A program made the position numbers and the translations under genes. The notes beneath the pieces are model-generated. The model was not told where the DNA came from. It saw only the letters and a program-made list of their open reading frames with translations, and ran no database searches. Below, one piece after another: positions 12,501-27,500 of a DNA stretch of 64,000 nt. Position 1 is the stretch's first letter; every line of letters begins with the position of its first letter. The stretch comes from Himantopus leucocephalus (Eukaryota; Chordata; Aves; Charadriiformes; Recurvirostridae), in assembly GCA_003993805.1 (NCBI GenBank), contig RSEF01000002.1, positions 99,591,808-99,655,807 of the forward strand, read 5' to 3'.

Positions 12501-15500
12501 AAAAATCAGGAGCTAGCTCCCTATTTTTTCCTGTATTGAGTGAAGGGGAGGTATTTCCCTCTACTTTAATAAGATGCTATCAGTAAATTCCTGGGCTGCT
12601 GCTAGCACATGGCCGTTCTTGCCTTTGTTTCCTTTGGGAGCAGTGTCTGAAGGAACGGTTTTCTGCTCAAACGCTGCCTCTCCTTACCTTCACTGGTGAC
12701 TTTTTTCTGAAGGTCTTCTTCCTGAGATTGCATCACCCCCTTTCCCCGGAAGCTCTGTTTTCTTCTCCTTCCCACTTCGATACTCAGTCTGTTATTCCAC
12801 TACAGCTGCTCCCTGCGAGCTGAGAGTTGCTTTCCTCGGTACTGCCATGCACCTCTTATAGGAGACAGATGACAGAAATTTAGTCCACGTCTGACTGTTA
12901 TTTTTGGAACAGTTTTAGAAATGTTTGGATGCTGTTGGGAATTTTTTTTTCCAGTATTTCCCAATCAAATACAAACATCCTCGTTAAAGTCCCTTGTAAA
13001 TATTACTGTGTTGGTCTGGATAAGACTGGCAGCCAACTGACAGATGTGGGGATTCTTTGGGTAATTTTATGAACACTTCGGAGAAAAGTAGGACAGAACA
13101 TGCTGCGTTTTGTTGGTTAGGCTGCTCACTGAAGAGGTGAAAGATCCCAGCTCACATATACTCGTTGCTTGATTTGGGGCAGGATACTGAACCAGGTCCA
13201 CCATCTCTTGGTAAGAGAGGTCCAAAATGGGTTTCCCTTGGTCACTGCTGTTGTTTTTGTTCTCACTTGAAATATTCATTGAGCCTGGGACAAAGGGAGC
13301 AGGAGGAAGGCAACAGCCTGGAGGTTGGGAGGATGCACGCTATAGAAAGGCTTTGTTAGCTGGGACTCAGCATGCCAGTGGATTTTAATTATTTATGCGA
13401 AATAGAATGGCATCAGCTGAGGAGATTTGGTGGTCCCTCCATGCTACCTTGTAACAGTGGTTAGCACATTGTCTTGGGAGGTGGAATATGTAGGTTCAGT
13501 TCACTTCAGGCACAAAGAATTAAATCTGGGCCCCTTGGCCCCAGGTGAATATCTGCACTGCCTGGATATTGAATAAAGAAGGGACAGCGTACCCACTACC
13601 TCCTCCAGCAGTTTTGTGATGGTAGCCCTTCATTTATTTGGCTTTCTTCCGAGTGCCTTTGGGCCAACTGAAGTGTTCCCGGGTCTCTTCAGTATGAAAA
13701 CAAGTGGGTTTAGTTCTTAATTTTAGATAGAAAAAATATGTTAAACGACCAGAAATTTAAAATCCTGCTTGGCACTTTTTCTTTTTTTGGCTACATCTAG
13801 GCTGTTTGTGACACACTGAATTAGTACTGTCCCAGTCCACCTTTGTCACTAAACTGGGTGCTGGGTAATACTTCTGCAGAACAGTTGGCTCGTCTTCAGC
13901 ATGTTGAGTCATTTTCTGCATCTGAAAGCAATCCTTCAAAGGATGGAATCCACTGTTGCTTCGATTATTGAACTCTGCTCTGGCAGAGCAGTATTTTTGT
14001 ACTCACAATATTTTTGTGTCTGGAACTGGTTTTGTTCCATTATTCAAGTAACTGTAAAAGTGTTACAAGGAGACATTAAAACCATCAAAGACATACTACA
14101 AATTAAGGTAATTCAGAATCAAATCCAAACTTCTAAAAGAGTGCTGAACCTATTGAAGATGGAGGTGCATTGTTCAGGATCCAGACAAAGAGAAAGGGAA
14201 GGAACTCAGGCAGAGGGTGACCTGCAGGGTCGGGGTGGTCCATGGTGGGCACACCGCAGTCCTGCCTCCCTGGTTATTCCAGCTACAGGACTGACTGGGC
14301 ACAGCACAGCTCCTTCCTGGACCAGCCTTTCTGATTTTCTTCCTGGAGGAAGCCAGGACATGCTGAGATATAATAATCACCCTGATCATTTAGTATCATG
14401 CTCTTGGCCAAGGGTGCACAAGTGGTAACCAAGTTGCATGAGGAGCTTCTGTGCCCTGTGGGTTAGGTGCTGCTGCTTGTAAGTACAAGGAAGCAGCAAC
14501 AGAAGTGGAAAAATGCAAGGATAAGTGGGAGAGAGCCAGCAAGTGAGCAAGCATGCCAGCTTAGAAATTTCTGTTTTCTTCCTAGGATTTACATTTCCAG
14601 ATGTTAATCACAGAATCAGTGTTTGCTATGTTTCTTAAACACACAATTAGTGTGATTGTGTATGCACCAGTGATGCTTGCACACACGGAATGGATGAGCA
14701 CAGCTGCTTGTAGATGTTCAGGAAGCGTTGCAATTGCTGTGCAGGAGATGTGCTGTTTGCAGATAGATTTTTAACTGGGGAGGAAAGTACTGAGAAAGCA
14801 TCTGAGTTGTGCTCTTCGGTTGCTATAGCTCTGCCTGTGACAATCTCCATTGCTGAAATTTGCTGCTTGCCTCACGTGCAGCTGAGGTTTGTGCTGGTGG
14901 TTCACGCTGTTCTCTTTCATTTTCCAGACGCAGAACAAGCTCATTAATGATTCTGAAACTTGACTTGATGCAGATTCTCCCTCCTACTCCCAAACTGTGT
15001 GATGTTAAATGCATTCATTTTTATGTAAAAAAAACCCAGAGTAATTTAGAACTGATTAAAAAAACCCACAAAAATCCTCTTTCCTCAAAGACTGTTTCAG
15101 ATAATGTCTTGTCTTAGAAGTTGTCACGTGCCACTAAAATGCTAAAGACCGTGGAACTTCTGATCCAGATTCTCTCCCGAGTCATGTTTACTGTTACAAA
15201 GATACTAGATTTTAGGAAAAGAAGTAAGAGTAGGGAATTTTGTCAGTACGCCTGAATGAGATGAAGGAGTATAATTTTTAAGGGTAACATGACTGTGTAG
15301 TTGCCCTCTGACATTCTGGATGAATGATTTCCATTTTCTATGCTCCGACAGCACAGTATTAATAAAAAGTTGTAATAAAATTACTCATTTTGCTCATTTC
15401 AGAAGTCTGAACTTTCAATTAGCATAATAAAAATTACACTTGTGAAACCAAGCTGTTGACCACTTGTGGCAATGGGTATCCCGAAGCCACATCTAAGAAG

Positions 15501-18500
15501 AGTATGGATTGCTAATTCAGAAATTGGAGAAATTTCAACAACCTCATTACTCTACCATTATGTTTCAGCCCTACAGAAAGCAATGTCAGAGAGTGGGGAC
15601 TCAGACCTAAAAAAGTTGCTTAGCTGAGGTCACAGCTGAAGATGTTGGGATCCTTTAAATTTGCATTTAAGACATAGGCTTTTCTCTGTAATCTCATATG
15701 AATCAGTCTGCAATTTCCCTGTTCTGAAGAACACAGTCATAAGACCGGCTCCTGATCCGCTTTGTTTAAATGGTTATTTGTTAGAGCTTGAGGCCGAACT
15801 GCTGAAAGAGAAGTCACAGGCTCAGATTCTTGTTCATCTCTGCCAGTTGTAAACAGCTACAGTATTTGACCTGCTGGATATAATTCCACTAGTGGTAGAT
15901 CGGGGCATGAAAAATGATCCTCAGGCTGTCACATGTACATAAAGAAGGTAGATTGCTAGCTTGCATGAAACATTTTCTTTTTTCTAACAAGAATTTAATT
16001 TTTTTATTTCTGATGGAAGCTGCCATATTCTCCCTGTAAAAAGAACTCTGTCACCCCAATAAAGTAGCCTCAGGAAGATTAACTTTTGTAGGTTTATTTG
16101 AATGTGACTAAGGATGAGCTTCTACAATTTTTTCTCCAAGGTGCTTTCTATGTGCAAATAGGGTTTTTTTTCTCAAGTTTACAACTTGATACTAGCCAAA
16201 AATGTCTAAAAAGAAGCAGTCATCTTAGTGATCTTCTTGCCCTCTTGCTATACAAAGAGCTGGGACTTAGGCCAGATAGAAGCCCTATCATTTAGCTGAA
16301 GTAAATTCACTGTTCAGAAGACCTCAGTCTCATGTTAAAGCCCTGTCCTTGTGAATATTCTAAAAAAGATCCCAGCACAACATTATCCAACTAGTAGTGA
16401 GACAACTGAAAGGGCAATTGGAGCCATTGGTCTAAATTCTGCTTGGATTTACAATCACATCCTACATTATTAAAAGAAATTTTGGCCCACCTGAGATGGG
16501 AACATTGATTCTTAAAGGAAAGCTTTTTGAAGAAGCTGGTTCCTTTATTTTTGTGTCAAAGGTATTGGTGACAAAGATAATTTGCTTTCATCTGGCAGTA
16601 GTCCTTATTCATAAGGCTTTTTTTGGTAGTACTTTCCAGCTGGCATCCAGGCATAGTGCAATAACTTTTGAAGGAGAACCTTATTTCTTCTGAGCTCCCA
16701 GGTCCCATCTTTGGTAAGCGAGCACTTCTGAGCCATTCTTCCCATGTGCCTCCAAGTAAAAGCCTTTTTTCCTCTCACTCCAGATAGTCCTTGCTTTCTC
16801 TATTTGATACTGCCAGCAAATGGCAGCTCTGATGTTGACTTTGTGATACAGTTAGGCCCAGGATCTGTTGAAAACCATCAGCATGTGTTACGTACGCCAN
16901 TTTTTTCCTCTCACTCCAGATAGTCCTTGCTTTCTCTATTTGATACTGCCAGCAAATGGCAGCTGTGATGTTGACTTTGTGATATAGTTAGGCCCAGGAT
17001 CTGTTGAAAACCATCAGCATGTGTTATGTACGCCATCAAAGAGTTAACAAATGGTAATGACTTTTCAAGCCAGCATCTCAGAGACAAATCAGTGTCCTGG
17101 AAGCGGCAGGTTCTGTAGTCTGGTAATCAACCGACATGGGTAAGACTTCTAAGTGTCCTGCTATGCTCATAACATTAATTTTTTATTCTTTGTGTTCAGC
17201 ATTTATCTATGTACCTAAGCAAAATGCACTTTTGATATTAAAAAAGATGTAATGGTAGTTAGACAGATGGCACCCAATCATTTCAGAGTTTTAAACTAAG
17301 GAAATAACATGCTTGCAATACATATAGCTAAGTTAATTATTATTAAAATAATTTGTTTTGAATTTCTAATCCCTCTGAAATTTAATAGCTAAAGTATCTT
17401 GTGATGAACGTCTAGCAGATTGCATTTAGTAATTAATAAATTGATATACAGTATGTGCTTTTTAGCAGGCTGCCATCTGTTCCTTCCCCTCACTGGGGAC
17501 AACACTTATCCAGTAATTGTCACACAGTCAGGGTGGTGTAAACAGACACAGTTTAGAACCTTGAATATTTTTTATTTTAATTTGTAATAATGCTACTGAT
17601 TTGTTTTAATGTATTTTAATATGACTGAAGAAACTCGATGGTGATTAACACCCTGGATAGGAGGTAACATCACATCTTTTAGCATATTTCTATAATGGTG
17701 TGCAACTTAGAAAGATTTAAGTGCCGGTTCCATCATGTGCCTTGTCACTGAGTATCACTTTAGCTTCAAATAGCCCTTTTTATTTCTGTTGAGATCCTAC
17801 TCCCGGTAGGTAAAATTAACACTGCACTAAAACTTGCAAGAATTACGGTGTTTTTGCAAAAGGTTCAGCAAGGCAGAGGCCTGACTGTTCAGGCCTTCTG
17901 TTAGTGAAAACTTATTCTAAGCAGGGGTTTGAGGGGGGCTGGAGCTTGCTCGGAAGGATGCTGGGGCCAGGGGTATGGAAGGTCAGATTCCTCCTGCCTC
18001 TTGTGCAGATAGGAAATTAGGGCAGGTTCATCTTATGCAGCCTGAATAGGGTCTGCAGAATGGCGTTCAGTGTGTTCATGGAATTGTGGGACAGCTCCCT
18101 TTACATCTGGTGACTTTCTTGTCCTCGCTGTTTTCCACCATCGTCTAATCATACATAATTTCCCTTGTGGTTACTCTGAAGTTGTTGTGTCTTCCTTTGG
18201 AGGAAAAGGAGTTAGTTGCATTTGAAGCAAGACAGTGGAGCGAACAGGTATTCGAGTTCTCCAACCAGAGGGTCCTGCAGTGTAGAAGCTGATCCAGCTC
18301 TGGCAGTATGCCAGCTTTCCCCATTATCCATGGTGTCATAGGCATAGAAGCAAAATAGAAGATATAGTTGTATAAAATACCTAACACATAACAAGCGTAG
18401 TGGTGGTAGGGAGTCTTACAGTGCACGTCCTCGAGCCCTTTGCTTAAAAGTGCACACACTATCATCATCATAACCACTGGACAAACATATCACCTTGGCT

Positions 18501-21500
18501 GGGTTGTGATTAGGGTATCAAACTTCGAACTCCCCTCCTCCAGGCACCTCAGTCATAAATAGACCAGGCATCCTTGTCTTAAACCTGTGATGGCCTTTCC
18601 TGCAAAATCAAACTTCAAAGGCTGGTGTCTTTACTGGACCGTGCTTACGGCTGCAGTGTGCGGTCTGTACTGCACAGGGAAAGTATATTTCAGCCAGGTA
18701 TAGTGGCTACACCAAGCCAGGCTTTGCTTCTAAGTCAGCTGGGTAGTTGGATAAGAGAACAGGGCCTTCCACATTGGTAAATATTGCTGTTGCGTACGAT
18801 CCAGCAGTATGGTCAAGATAATTCAAGATACCGCTTGCCAAGGGTTTGGGATAGCTAAGAGTAGTTGTTGCACTTGTTCTAAGTAGATACCTACAGACAA
18901 AAGAGCAAGTTCACAGCTTTGTTTTAAATTACGGGGACAATCTCATTTTAACTAAGTGTGTTATTAAAGTTGCCCTAAAAATTAATGGAAGNTACCTACA
19001 GACAAAAGAGCAAGTTCACAGCTTTGTTTTAAATTATGGGGACAATCTTCATTTTAACTAAGTGTGTCATTAAAGTTGCCCTAAAAATTAATGGAAGAGA
19101 GAGGGTAAGTCACTAAACTGTTCAGTGAACTGCAGCCCATAATGTGTGATGCTGTGGAGTGTGGTATTTTGAGAGGAATTTCCAGTGCTAGCTGTACTGT
19201 ACACAGTCTAATCACAGAGGGGTTTCTTCTGTACTTTAGGGTGCAGAAGGGGATTTGCTGTGACACGTCCTATTTTTCAAAAATCTTTTTGAGATTAGTT
19301 GCTCCCATGGGATAGCACATCAGTAAAAATCACTTTATTCCCAAAACAGATAGGAACTGGTTTTCAGAGGAGCTTTCCCAGATGAGGGAATCTTTATTTC
19401 ACCCATACATGGCTACCAAGTACCTGAAACCCTCCACAAGCTCCCCCCACTTCACTGTGAACAGTGATAAGTATATATATAAATACATACATATAAATAC
19501 ACACATACAGTGGAGCTCCCTTTTCAGGCCATGCCTTGGGGCAGACCAAACTTCACGTTAACACAGACTGATGCTTTTGCTTCAAGCTTGATTGAAAGCC
19601 CTCAGCAGAAAGCCAGCCATACGACCATTGTAGGAACGCACAAATGAGTTGCCGAGGGAAGCAATTTACTGCTGGCCGCTTCCTCCAGAGCTACTGTCCA
19701 TCTGCAGGCTCCCACCCTGCAGCTCCTAAGATATAGCTGGCCATCTTCTGCAGAGGAATAATGACTCGAGGAGAAGAGTTAGGGAGCACTGCAGCTCAGA
19801 GAGACAACTGGGAGTCACAGATCCCATCCTCGTGCCTCATTTCTTTTGAAGGACAGAGCATTAATGAGGTGCTGCCCTGAAACACGAACGGAAGCTGAAA
19901 AGAGAGGGAAAATGAGCATTCACTCAACATGAAATTGAGATGTCAAAGAACAGAATTAATCAAGATACCAACAATAGCGAGGAGAAGAAATTCTGTAATC
20001 ATCTATACATCAACATTAGAAGACTGCATAATAAACAACAGGAGTTGAATTGCTCATTTAGGAGCATATTTTGACCTAATTGATATTACTGAAACCTGCT
20101 GGGAAGATCTGATAGATTGGCATACTAAAATTAATGGCTATAAGCTATTTAGGAACAATCAAATGTGGGGGAGAAATGAGAAGGGAGGGACAATCTGTCA
20201 AGGGATGCCTTGCCTGTTTGGAGACATTTGCACCAGTGAAACTCGTGTTCTCAAATATTAATGGGTTAACTTGTTTTAACAGCACACAAGTGGGGTACTG
20301 AAAATGTCTGCTACCAATTCACGCTGAAAACCAGTATTTATCTATTCTGTATTTGTGGAGAAAACTGCATTTTCTTCAAGGCCTTCAGTCTAAATGATAC
20401 GCAGTGTCTCATGCTCCTGGTATAAAACATCATGCAGCTAGTAATGAAAAAAGCTTCTAAAAATTAGAGATGACCATCACCTAACTTGGAAGTGTTGCAT
20501 AAATACACATTCCTCTGTATGACACCTCATCCTGACAGGTGTAAATTATTAGTACCTGAGGTGCAGGTGTTCCTGACTTGCACATATTTATGAAATGGAA
20601 ACAAAAAAGTACAGATAAATAATTCTATATACATGAGGTCCAGCAAGTTCTATCAAGGAAAAAAGGCCACACTTTTTCTAAAGCAAATCTCATTTTAAAA
20701 GGTAGAGAAAGCAATTCGGGGGCAGGGGGGGAGAAGTAGTTTACAGTGAATAGCATATAGAAACAATGAACAAGTAGATGTGGGCTACTGTTTATGAAAA
20801 TGAAAAGGTGCCGGGGCATTCACAGGGAGCAGAACTAAAGCCAGTGAGGAAGGGTGTGCGTGTGCATGTGCATGTGTATATATGTTGCTTCTTTAGCTCC
20901 ATTAGAAAATTGAAATGCTAATAGTGTAGCTAAAGTGCTCTGTAAAGCATTCTGGTTGTATTTGTAGTCAAGTCAGATAGTATATATAGGATATGATGAA
21001 ATATTTTCCATGCTAGCAGTACTGCAGAAGGATATTAAGCACCAAATGTTGAAGACAGGTGTTTTGTAACCAGCAGGTCTGGCTGGTTTGCACCTAAAAG
21101 CTTTAACAGTGGATGGTAAAGAATTCTCTGGGCTGACAATGACTTTTTTTGTCTCTTTTTCTACAGTAGAACAATGAGAAATAATGTACAAATATTTTGT
21201 GAAAGGTAAATTTGATGATTGGGCTACCAGCCTCTCATTCTGGCACCCAGCAGAAGCAAAGCAGTGGAACAGAAGGTGGAAGAATCAACTGAGTACAAAG
21301 TTAAGGGAGGGGAAAATATTTAATTCCAGTCATCATGGGTTCATGGAAAGCCTTTATTGAGAAATTTACCTTTTTTTTAAACTCATCTTTCCAAGAAAGG
21401 TGTTTGTACAACAGAACATTTCATGTAAGCGTACCACCTCAAAACCATAACCTTTCTCAGTCAAAGGCACTCTATCATACAAGTCTAAGTAACCAGAGGG

Positions 21501-24500
21501 CACAACATCCACACAGTGCGCACTTAATGTGCAAAAATATTGCCAATCAATGGATCGTTAAATGTTAAGGAATCGTTACAAAATGAGCGTGTTTCTAGGG
21601 ACTGTTCTTGGCCTCGTGACCCCTTCCACTGGTGACCTGGGAGCAAATCAGTCAGTACTGGTCAGGCCGGGACGACAGGTGACACGTCACTGAGCTAACA
21701 GGATGCACAAGGAGGCGGGATTTTAATGTCTGAGGACAGAGTTATATCTAGCGAGTCCAGGATCTAGGCAATTTTTCATGGATATCAGCCTCTCTCCTAC
21801 AGACTGACGACCCTGAAAAGGACTCGTTGGGCAATAAAGTGGATAATGAAGTGAATGTGGATAATAATGGTCAGTGCAGAAAAATGGTCAAAAATTAATA
21901 TGCTTGTTGGATGTTTTAACCGAAGAATATCATAGACAGTATTTGGCTTTGATGGTGACTCTTATGGAGCAGTCTGTCCAGCTCTTGTACGTGTAGCTCC
22001 AGAGGGTGTTAACATGCTGGGGAAGGGCATAGAGGGTCATAAGAACAGCAAAAGAAGTGGAAATATGACAAATGAAAGCCACGAGCAGTGTCATTTGTTT
22101 AACTTATTCAAACCGTAGGGGGTCATTTATTGGCATGGAAAAGTGAAATCTGACACTAAAGGACACTTTAGCATGCCAAACACAGGCATAGGAATGTGGT
22201 AACTAGAAAGAAGGAAAAATCAAATAAGATGTACATTTGTAAAGATTAAAGCAAATTATCTCTACTGCAACTTTATAAGAGTGGTGATAGAACTTCTACA
22301 GTGGGAGTTTTGTAGTAAAGTTTTATATGTATTAATCTTTGAAAAATTCACAGCATGCTTTCGGCAGAAGTTAATTTGAGAGTCTCACCTGCACTATTCT
22401 CCATGCAAGCCCAACCCCACAGGTAGGAGGGGGAGATTCCCTTCAGCCAACATCTAGGAAAATTAGGAAGGACTCGTGGATTTCTTTTTCCTATTTACCT
22501 TTAAAGAACATAAATGCAGCTCTTTAATGGGTGATGTTTGATTAGCTGTTGCTACAGCCCGTAAAGCTGCTATGAGAAAGAGAATCGCTGATCTATGTCC
22601 ATCGGACAGCCTTGTGTAGTCAGCCTTACACCGTCATGATACTGCAATACATTAGGTGGTTCTCGACTCCCTCTGCAGATTTCTGTGGTCATTTCCCTGC
22701 TTTTCAAATGTCTTTCTCTCCTTTATGGCTTTGTTAAAATAAAAAATAGGAGTGACTAATGGTAGTGAAAAAATAAGAGTATAGTTATATTTCTCTTTTA
22801 CTCAGTGAAGCGTTTGGAAGTCCATGTCAACAGTAAGATTGGTGCAGGTGTTTTTAGGATCAGAATATTTGAGATATTTATTTTACTTTTTTAGGGCAAT
22901 GGCATTTCTACCAATTTCTTGTTAAAACAACTTTTTTCTTTTAGTCTTGTACAACTAATCAGGGTAGTCTGGAAAACATACCACAGCATATACGAGATAT
23001 GAGCACAATCTAATCCCATCGTCCGAAAGAGAAAGGGGAAAAAAATGCAAGCAGTAACCTTGCATAACGATATCTGTAACTAAAGACTGTCAAATAAAAT
23101 AGCATTCAAATCCCCACTACCTAATATTCAAAGACATTAAAAGGCATTGGTTTTACATATTATCAGTGTCAATTAAGATTAAACGTGACACGTGTCCATG
23201 CTGGCTGTGTGTCTGGCGGGGGGAGAATAAATACAAATCACCAAAATAAGAATAAAGGAAGAGTCAATCAATGAAGCATTAGTGTTTTCAGGGATGTTTT
23301 CCTGTCACTGGTACAGTTCTACCAACCTCCAATTGCCTGATTTTTGAAAAAGGGAACACTACTAAGGTTAATAGCTTTAGTATATGATCACTTCATGTTG
23401 ACAACATACCTGAAGGCAAATGGATTTAGGTAAGCAAAATCAGAGCTTAATAATAAAGTCATGTTTTCTGTTAACAATACCTTATTTTTTGTAGAGTATG
23501 AAGGATCTGGGACAGAAGTTCAGAGAAAACACTCAAAATGTGGGGTTTGCAAATATAGGGCTGAGTGTGATGAAGATGCAGAAAATGTTGGGTAAGTAAT
23601 AAGTTTTCCTTTAACAATATCAGTGAACAAAAAGGGAAAGAAATGTTAGAAAAAAGAAAAAGTGTGTGATCATCTGCTTGACTATGTTTGTTCCTACTAA
23701 TTGAAGTTTTAATGCTGTCCAATCATAATGTGTTTGATATGTGTCTGTAAAGAACAAACCATCTGCAGTTGCAAGGTAAAGGGAGGAAACAACAAAGAGG
23801 TATATTGGAGAGTCTTTATCAACTATTTTTCAAACAAAGGACATTGATTTGTTTAGTCTTGGCAACAAAAAACCCAAAACCGAACAGGAATGCAAAACAG
23901 ATACTGATAATTCATCTCTGAGATTTTTTTTCTCTCTGTTCTGCTTGTTCATAAAGTATTTATTATAGGTAGTTGTTTCCATCAGTGCAAAGCTTGGATC
24001 TAAACATGAAGTTGAACTGGGGACATGAGCCAGTCGCTTCTTCCAAACTCACTGTGCCACTTGACCTCCTATGGGCAGCCAGGGGAAAACTGATGAAAAA
24101 TACCTGTCACTTGTCAGAGCTCCAAATGACTGATCAAGAAACAAGAGGATTTTAAAGACAACCCGTGATGCACAAGCAGATGCACCACATTTCCCTACTC
24201 AAAGTGCCTGATAGTTAGACTATAACCTGGCTGTCCAGGCTCTCTGTAGGTGGCTGTCAGAAGGGGCAGAGACATCATGGAGGAAAGGGCTCCTTTAGGC
24301 AGCCCCTTGAGGCATTAAGGTTTGTTGGAAGGTAAAAGAAGTCCCATCTAATTGATGGGACTTTGTTTCCCCACAGCCATCGTCCTGGCAGTGCCTGGTA
24401 GTATGGAAGAAGCTTAACTACAGTTTGGGCTGATGGTGGGTACTGTGGTGGCAGCTGCAGAGGCAGCGCCTGAGGATGTCCCAGAGATGTGCAAATGGTA

Positions 24501-27500
24501 CATTTCTGTGTACACGGAGGGAACAGTATCTCAGAATAACAGAGCCTGAATATCACTAATCGGGGGAAGCATCGCTCTCCCTTCTCCTGTCTTCCAGCTG
24601 GAATCCATTTCATGTTGAAATATGTCTTAATTGTACAAGATTTTATTATGGGATATCAGCATGAAGACATCTCAGGCAGTAAAGCGGCTTAGCACTAATA
24701 TTCAAGATATGTATGCAAGATTAAATCATAGCATACAAGGGAAACCAAAATAGTACTCATGAATACTGCCATGATACTTCACATTTCATAAAATGTCATA
24801 GTACCAAAGTAGGCTTGCTCTTTTGTGGAGAGACAAATGAGCTGTAGCTGTTTTTTATAATGCTAATAATTTTCTGCAGTATTGCCTTGGTCTGTTTCAT
24901 TTATGACTGGCAAGATGGGTATAGATTTGTTTGTTATATGTGCTGAGATGTGTTCTTGGCTTTGGAAAATAAATCCTGAAGCGTTCGATTTTAGTAAAAG
25001 CTTGCCTATTCATTCTATACTTGTAGAGTTGGCATTCCTGCAGCTATGTGGTGTCTATAAGAGAGTCAGGGTAAATTTGAGGAGAGTACCTTTGAGATTT
25101 ATTACCTACATCCTACTCACACAAAATGAAGCCATGCTCCCTTTTCTCAACAACAGGAGGAGAGTGCTCTTTTGCCTCTAAGATTTCTTTAATTAGTCCT
25201 CATTAAAAAAAATAAATGTGGAAACAAAAATTTTTATGTAGAAAATACTCAGAAGTTAGAAAATATTCCCATGAGGGTTGGTCACAATCTATGAGACCAT
25301 TTTTTTCAATTCTGTCAGTTTTCCAACCTAAATAATTTAATTTCTTTTTTTTGCCCAGTACCTTCGACCATTATAATAGGCTTTACTGATATTCACTGTC
25401 TGTTTAGACTTAGATTAAATCAGGCTCTGTTAACGTTGATTGCCTTCATGAGGTTAATTTTGACAAGTCACACAGAAAGTCACAGACTTGCTTATGTAGA
25501 AGGTAAGAGTTGGTTTCTTTTTTTCCTAAAATCAAAACAATTATTTACCTGGCAGAAACAAGATGGGATCAAAATCTTCTGTTTGGGAAACTCCAGAAGA
25601 GCACCCCTTAAGAATCCTTTTTACATCTTATTCTTACTCCTGTTCCTGTGGGGTTTCATCATGTTTTTTAACCTCATAAAATTCTATGACAATACATAGA
25701 ATTATTGGCAGGACAAGTACCTTTCATCAGACTTGTATAAACATTGCTAGGTTCATATTATTATTTAATTTAATTTTGCACTATATTACAACCCCTGTCA
25801 ACCCTAGTTCTAGCAAATCACACAAGCACCCTAATTTCATAAATATACCGTCTTTATTTTCCTTNTAAAACTACATTTAGTTCTGTTCAAGTAGACTTCT
25901 TAGACCTGGATAGACCTTGCTTGGACTTCGTGGTATTGAAGTACTTCATAAATTGATCCACGTGATTACAGGAGGCATTTAAAGAGGATTTTGATTCATG
26001 GTAGTAACTGAATGAGTTAGCTGAACTGTCTCCTAATGTTCTGTAGATAATCTCAAGACATATTCTTGAGATGCTAATACTTACAGTAAATATACAGTTC
26101 TGCATTTTTCTCATCCTCTTTTCCAAGCTGTGCAATCTGAAACCTTACAAACATCAGGTCCTTCTGCTCCAAGCGCTCTTGAGAAGCAAAATGGTATCTA
26201 TACTCCTCTTTTATGAATAGAGGAACTAAGTTACAGATAGAACGATTAGCCTGCGGACAGACAGTGAATTGGTGGAAGGGTAGACATCCTTACCACAGAG
26301 TGTTGAGTGGTTTGAGGTAAATGAGCTATCATTAATGAGAAATCTCAGTGCCTGCCAGTAGGCCAGCTACAACAGCCTGGGGCACAGAATAGGCAGATTT
26401 TTTGCCGATAGCAGAAAGATCCTGCTAAAGACAGTTTTATTCCATATGGACTGTGGTTTGTCTTTTGGGCCTAGAAAGATGTGGGAGTCCTACACAAAAA
26501 AATGATGGCACCTGATAGTTTGAGTGAAAATTGTAGAATGATTGACACAACAAAGAAGCAAGAGCAAGACCATAGGAGCAACCACTTGGAATTTCCTTAT
26601 TTTTAGAGTTGGTCAGTACTCGGTCCGGTCAATACTCGGTGCAATCTTGTTCAATATATTCATCAATGACCTGGATGAGGGGACNNNNNNNNNNNNNNNN
26701 NNNNNNNNNNNNNNNNNNNNNNNNNNNNNNNNNNNNNNNNNNNNNNNNNNNNNNNNNNNNNNNNNNNNNNNNNNNNNNNNNNNNGTGTCCAACCAGCTGG
26801 CCGGGTCTATCTGGCTGGCGAGGGCCTCGCTGGAGATTTGGTGTGCCGGCAGCCCGCACGCCTGTGGGCAGAAAGCACGTCCGTCTGCCAGCTGGTGGGG
26901 GTCTGTTCTGCCAGCACAGCCTCGCCAGGGATTTGGTGTGCTTGCAAGCCTCCAGCAGCTCCCAGTATCCAGACTGGCAGCAGGTGGGAGTTTGACTCGC
27001 TCCCACCCCTGGCAGTGACCAGCTTTGTCCTGCTCCAAGGACACAAAACAGCTGCAGACCCATTGCAGCTGCTCAATGGGCTTCAGCTGCCTCATGCTAC
27101 CCCAGCCCTTATGAATGTGCTACAAGCTTTGCTCTTGTAGCTTGGGGTTTGGTGTTTGGTTTTTTTTTTTTTTATTTTTCAGCTTTTAGATGTAAATTTT
27201 AAATGATAAAGAAATTTTTGTACATTGGAGAGATGGTTAGAGCTAAGACTGAGAGTGTTTATCAGAAAAACAGGGTCAGGAATTCACATCTCACCCCAAA
27301 ACAAGCATTTGGCAATGGTATGAAAATAAGCATTTAACAGGAGATGTTAAATCTAAACACGGTGCAGCATGAAAACATAAGTAGTTTCCAAGCATTTTCA
27401 ACTCTACCCTGTAATGTCACCACGAGAAGCAAAAAATTATTTTCAAAAGTCACCTTATTTCTCACCAGGAATGACAAAAACCAACAGTAATTATGATGCT

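Larger units (their letters stand above)
11669..23494 (+). other. TMEFF1 intron, 11.8 kb
   Basis: No known exon is visible. It holds two single-N duplications (16765-17035 and 18888-19097), short AT/CA simple sequence near 19471-19508, and a decayed CR1/L3-type LINE at about 19950-22340. The rest I cannot assign. Confidence 0.65.

Noticed and set aside
13901..14428. 175-codon + strand ORF in a TMEFF1 intron
   Set aside because: No domain, no splice context and low-quality composition in its second half; consistent with a chance frame.
16765..17035. A real tandem duplication or CRISPR-like direct repeat
   Set aside because: There are only two copies, abutting a single N, with the same pattern at four other places; an assembly artefact is simpler.
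24275..24613. 112-codon minus-strand ORF
   Set aside because: No recognisable motif and no transcript context; probably chance.
26542..27095. Several open frames of 89-160 codons crossing 26685-26784
   Set aside because: They run through 100 N that translate to X; only the short RT scrap before the gap is meaningful.
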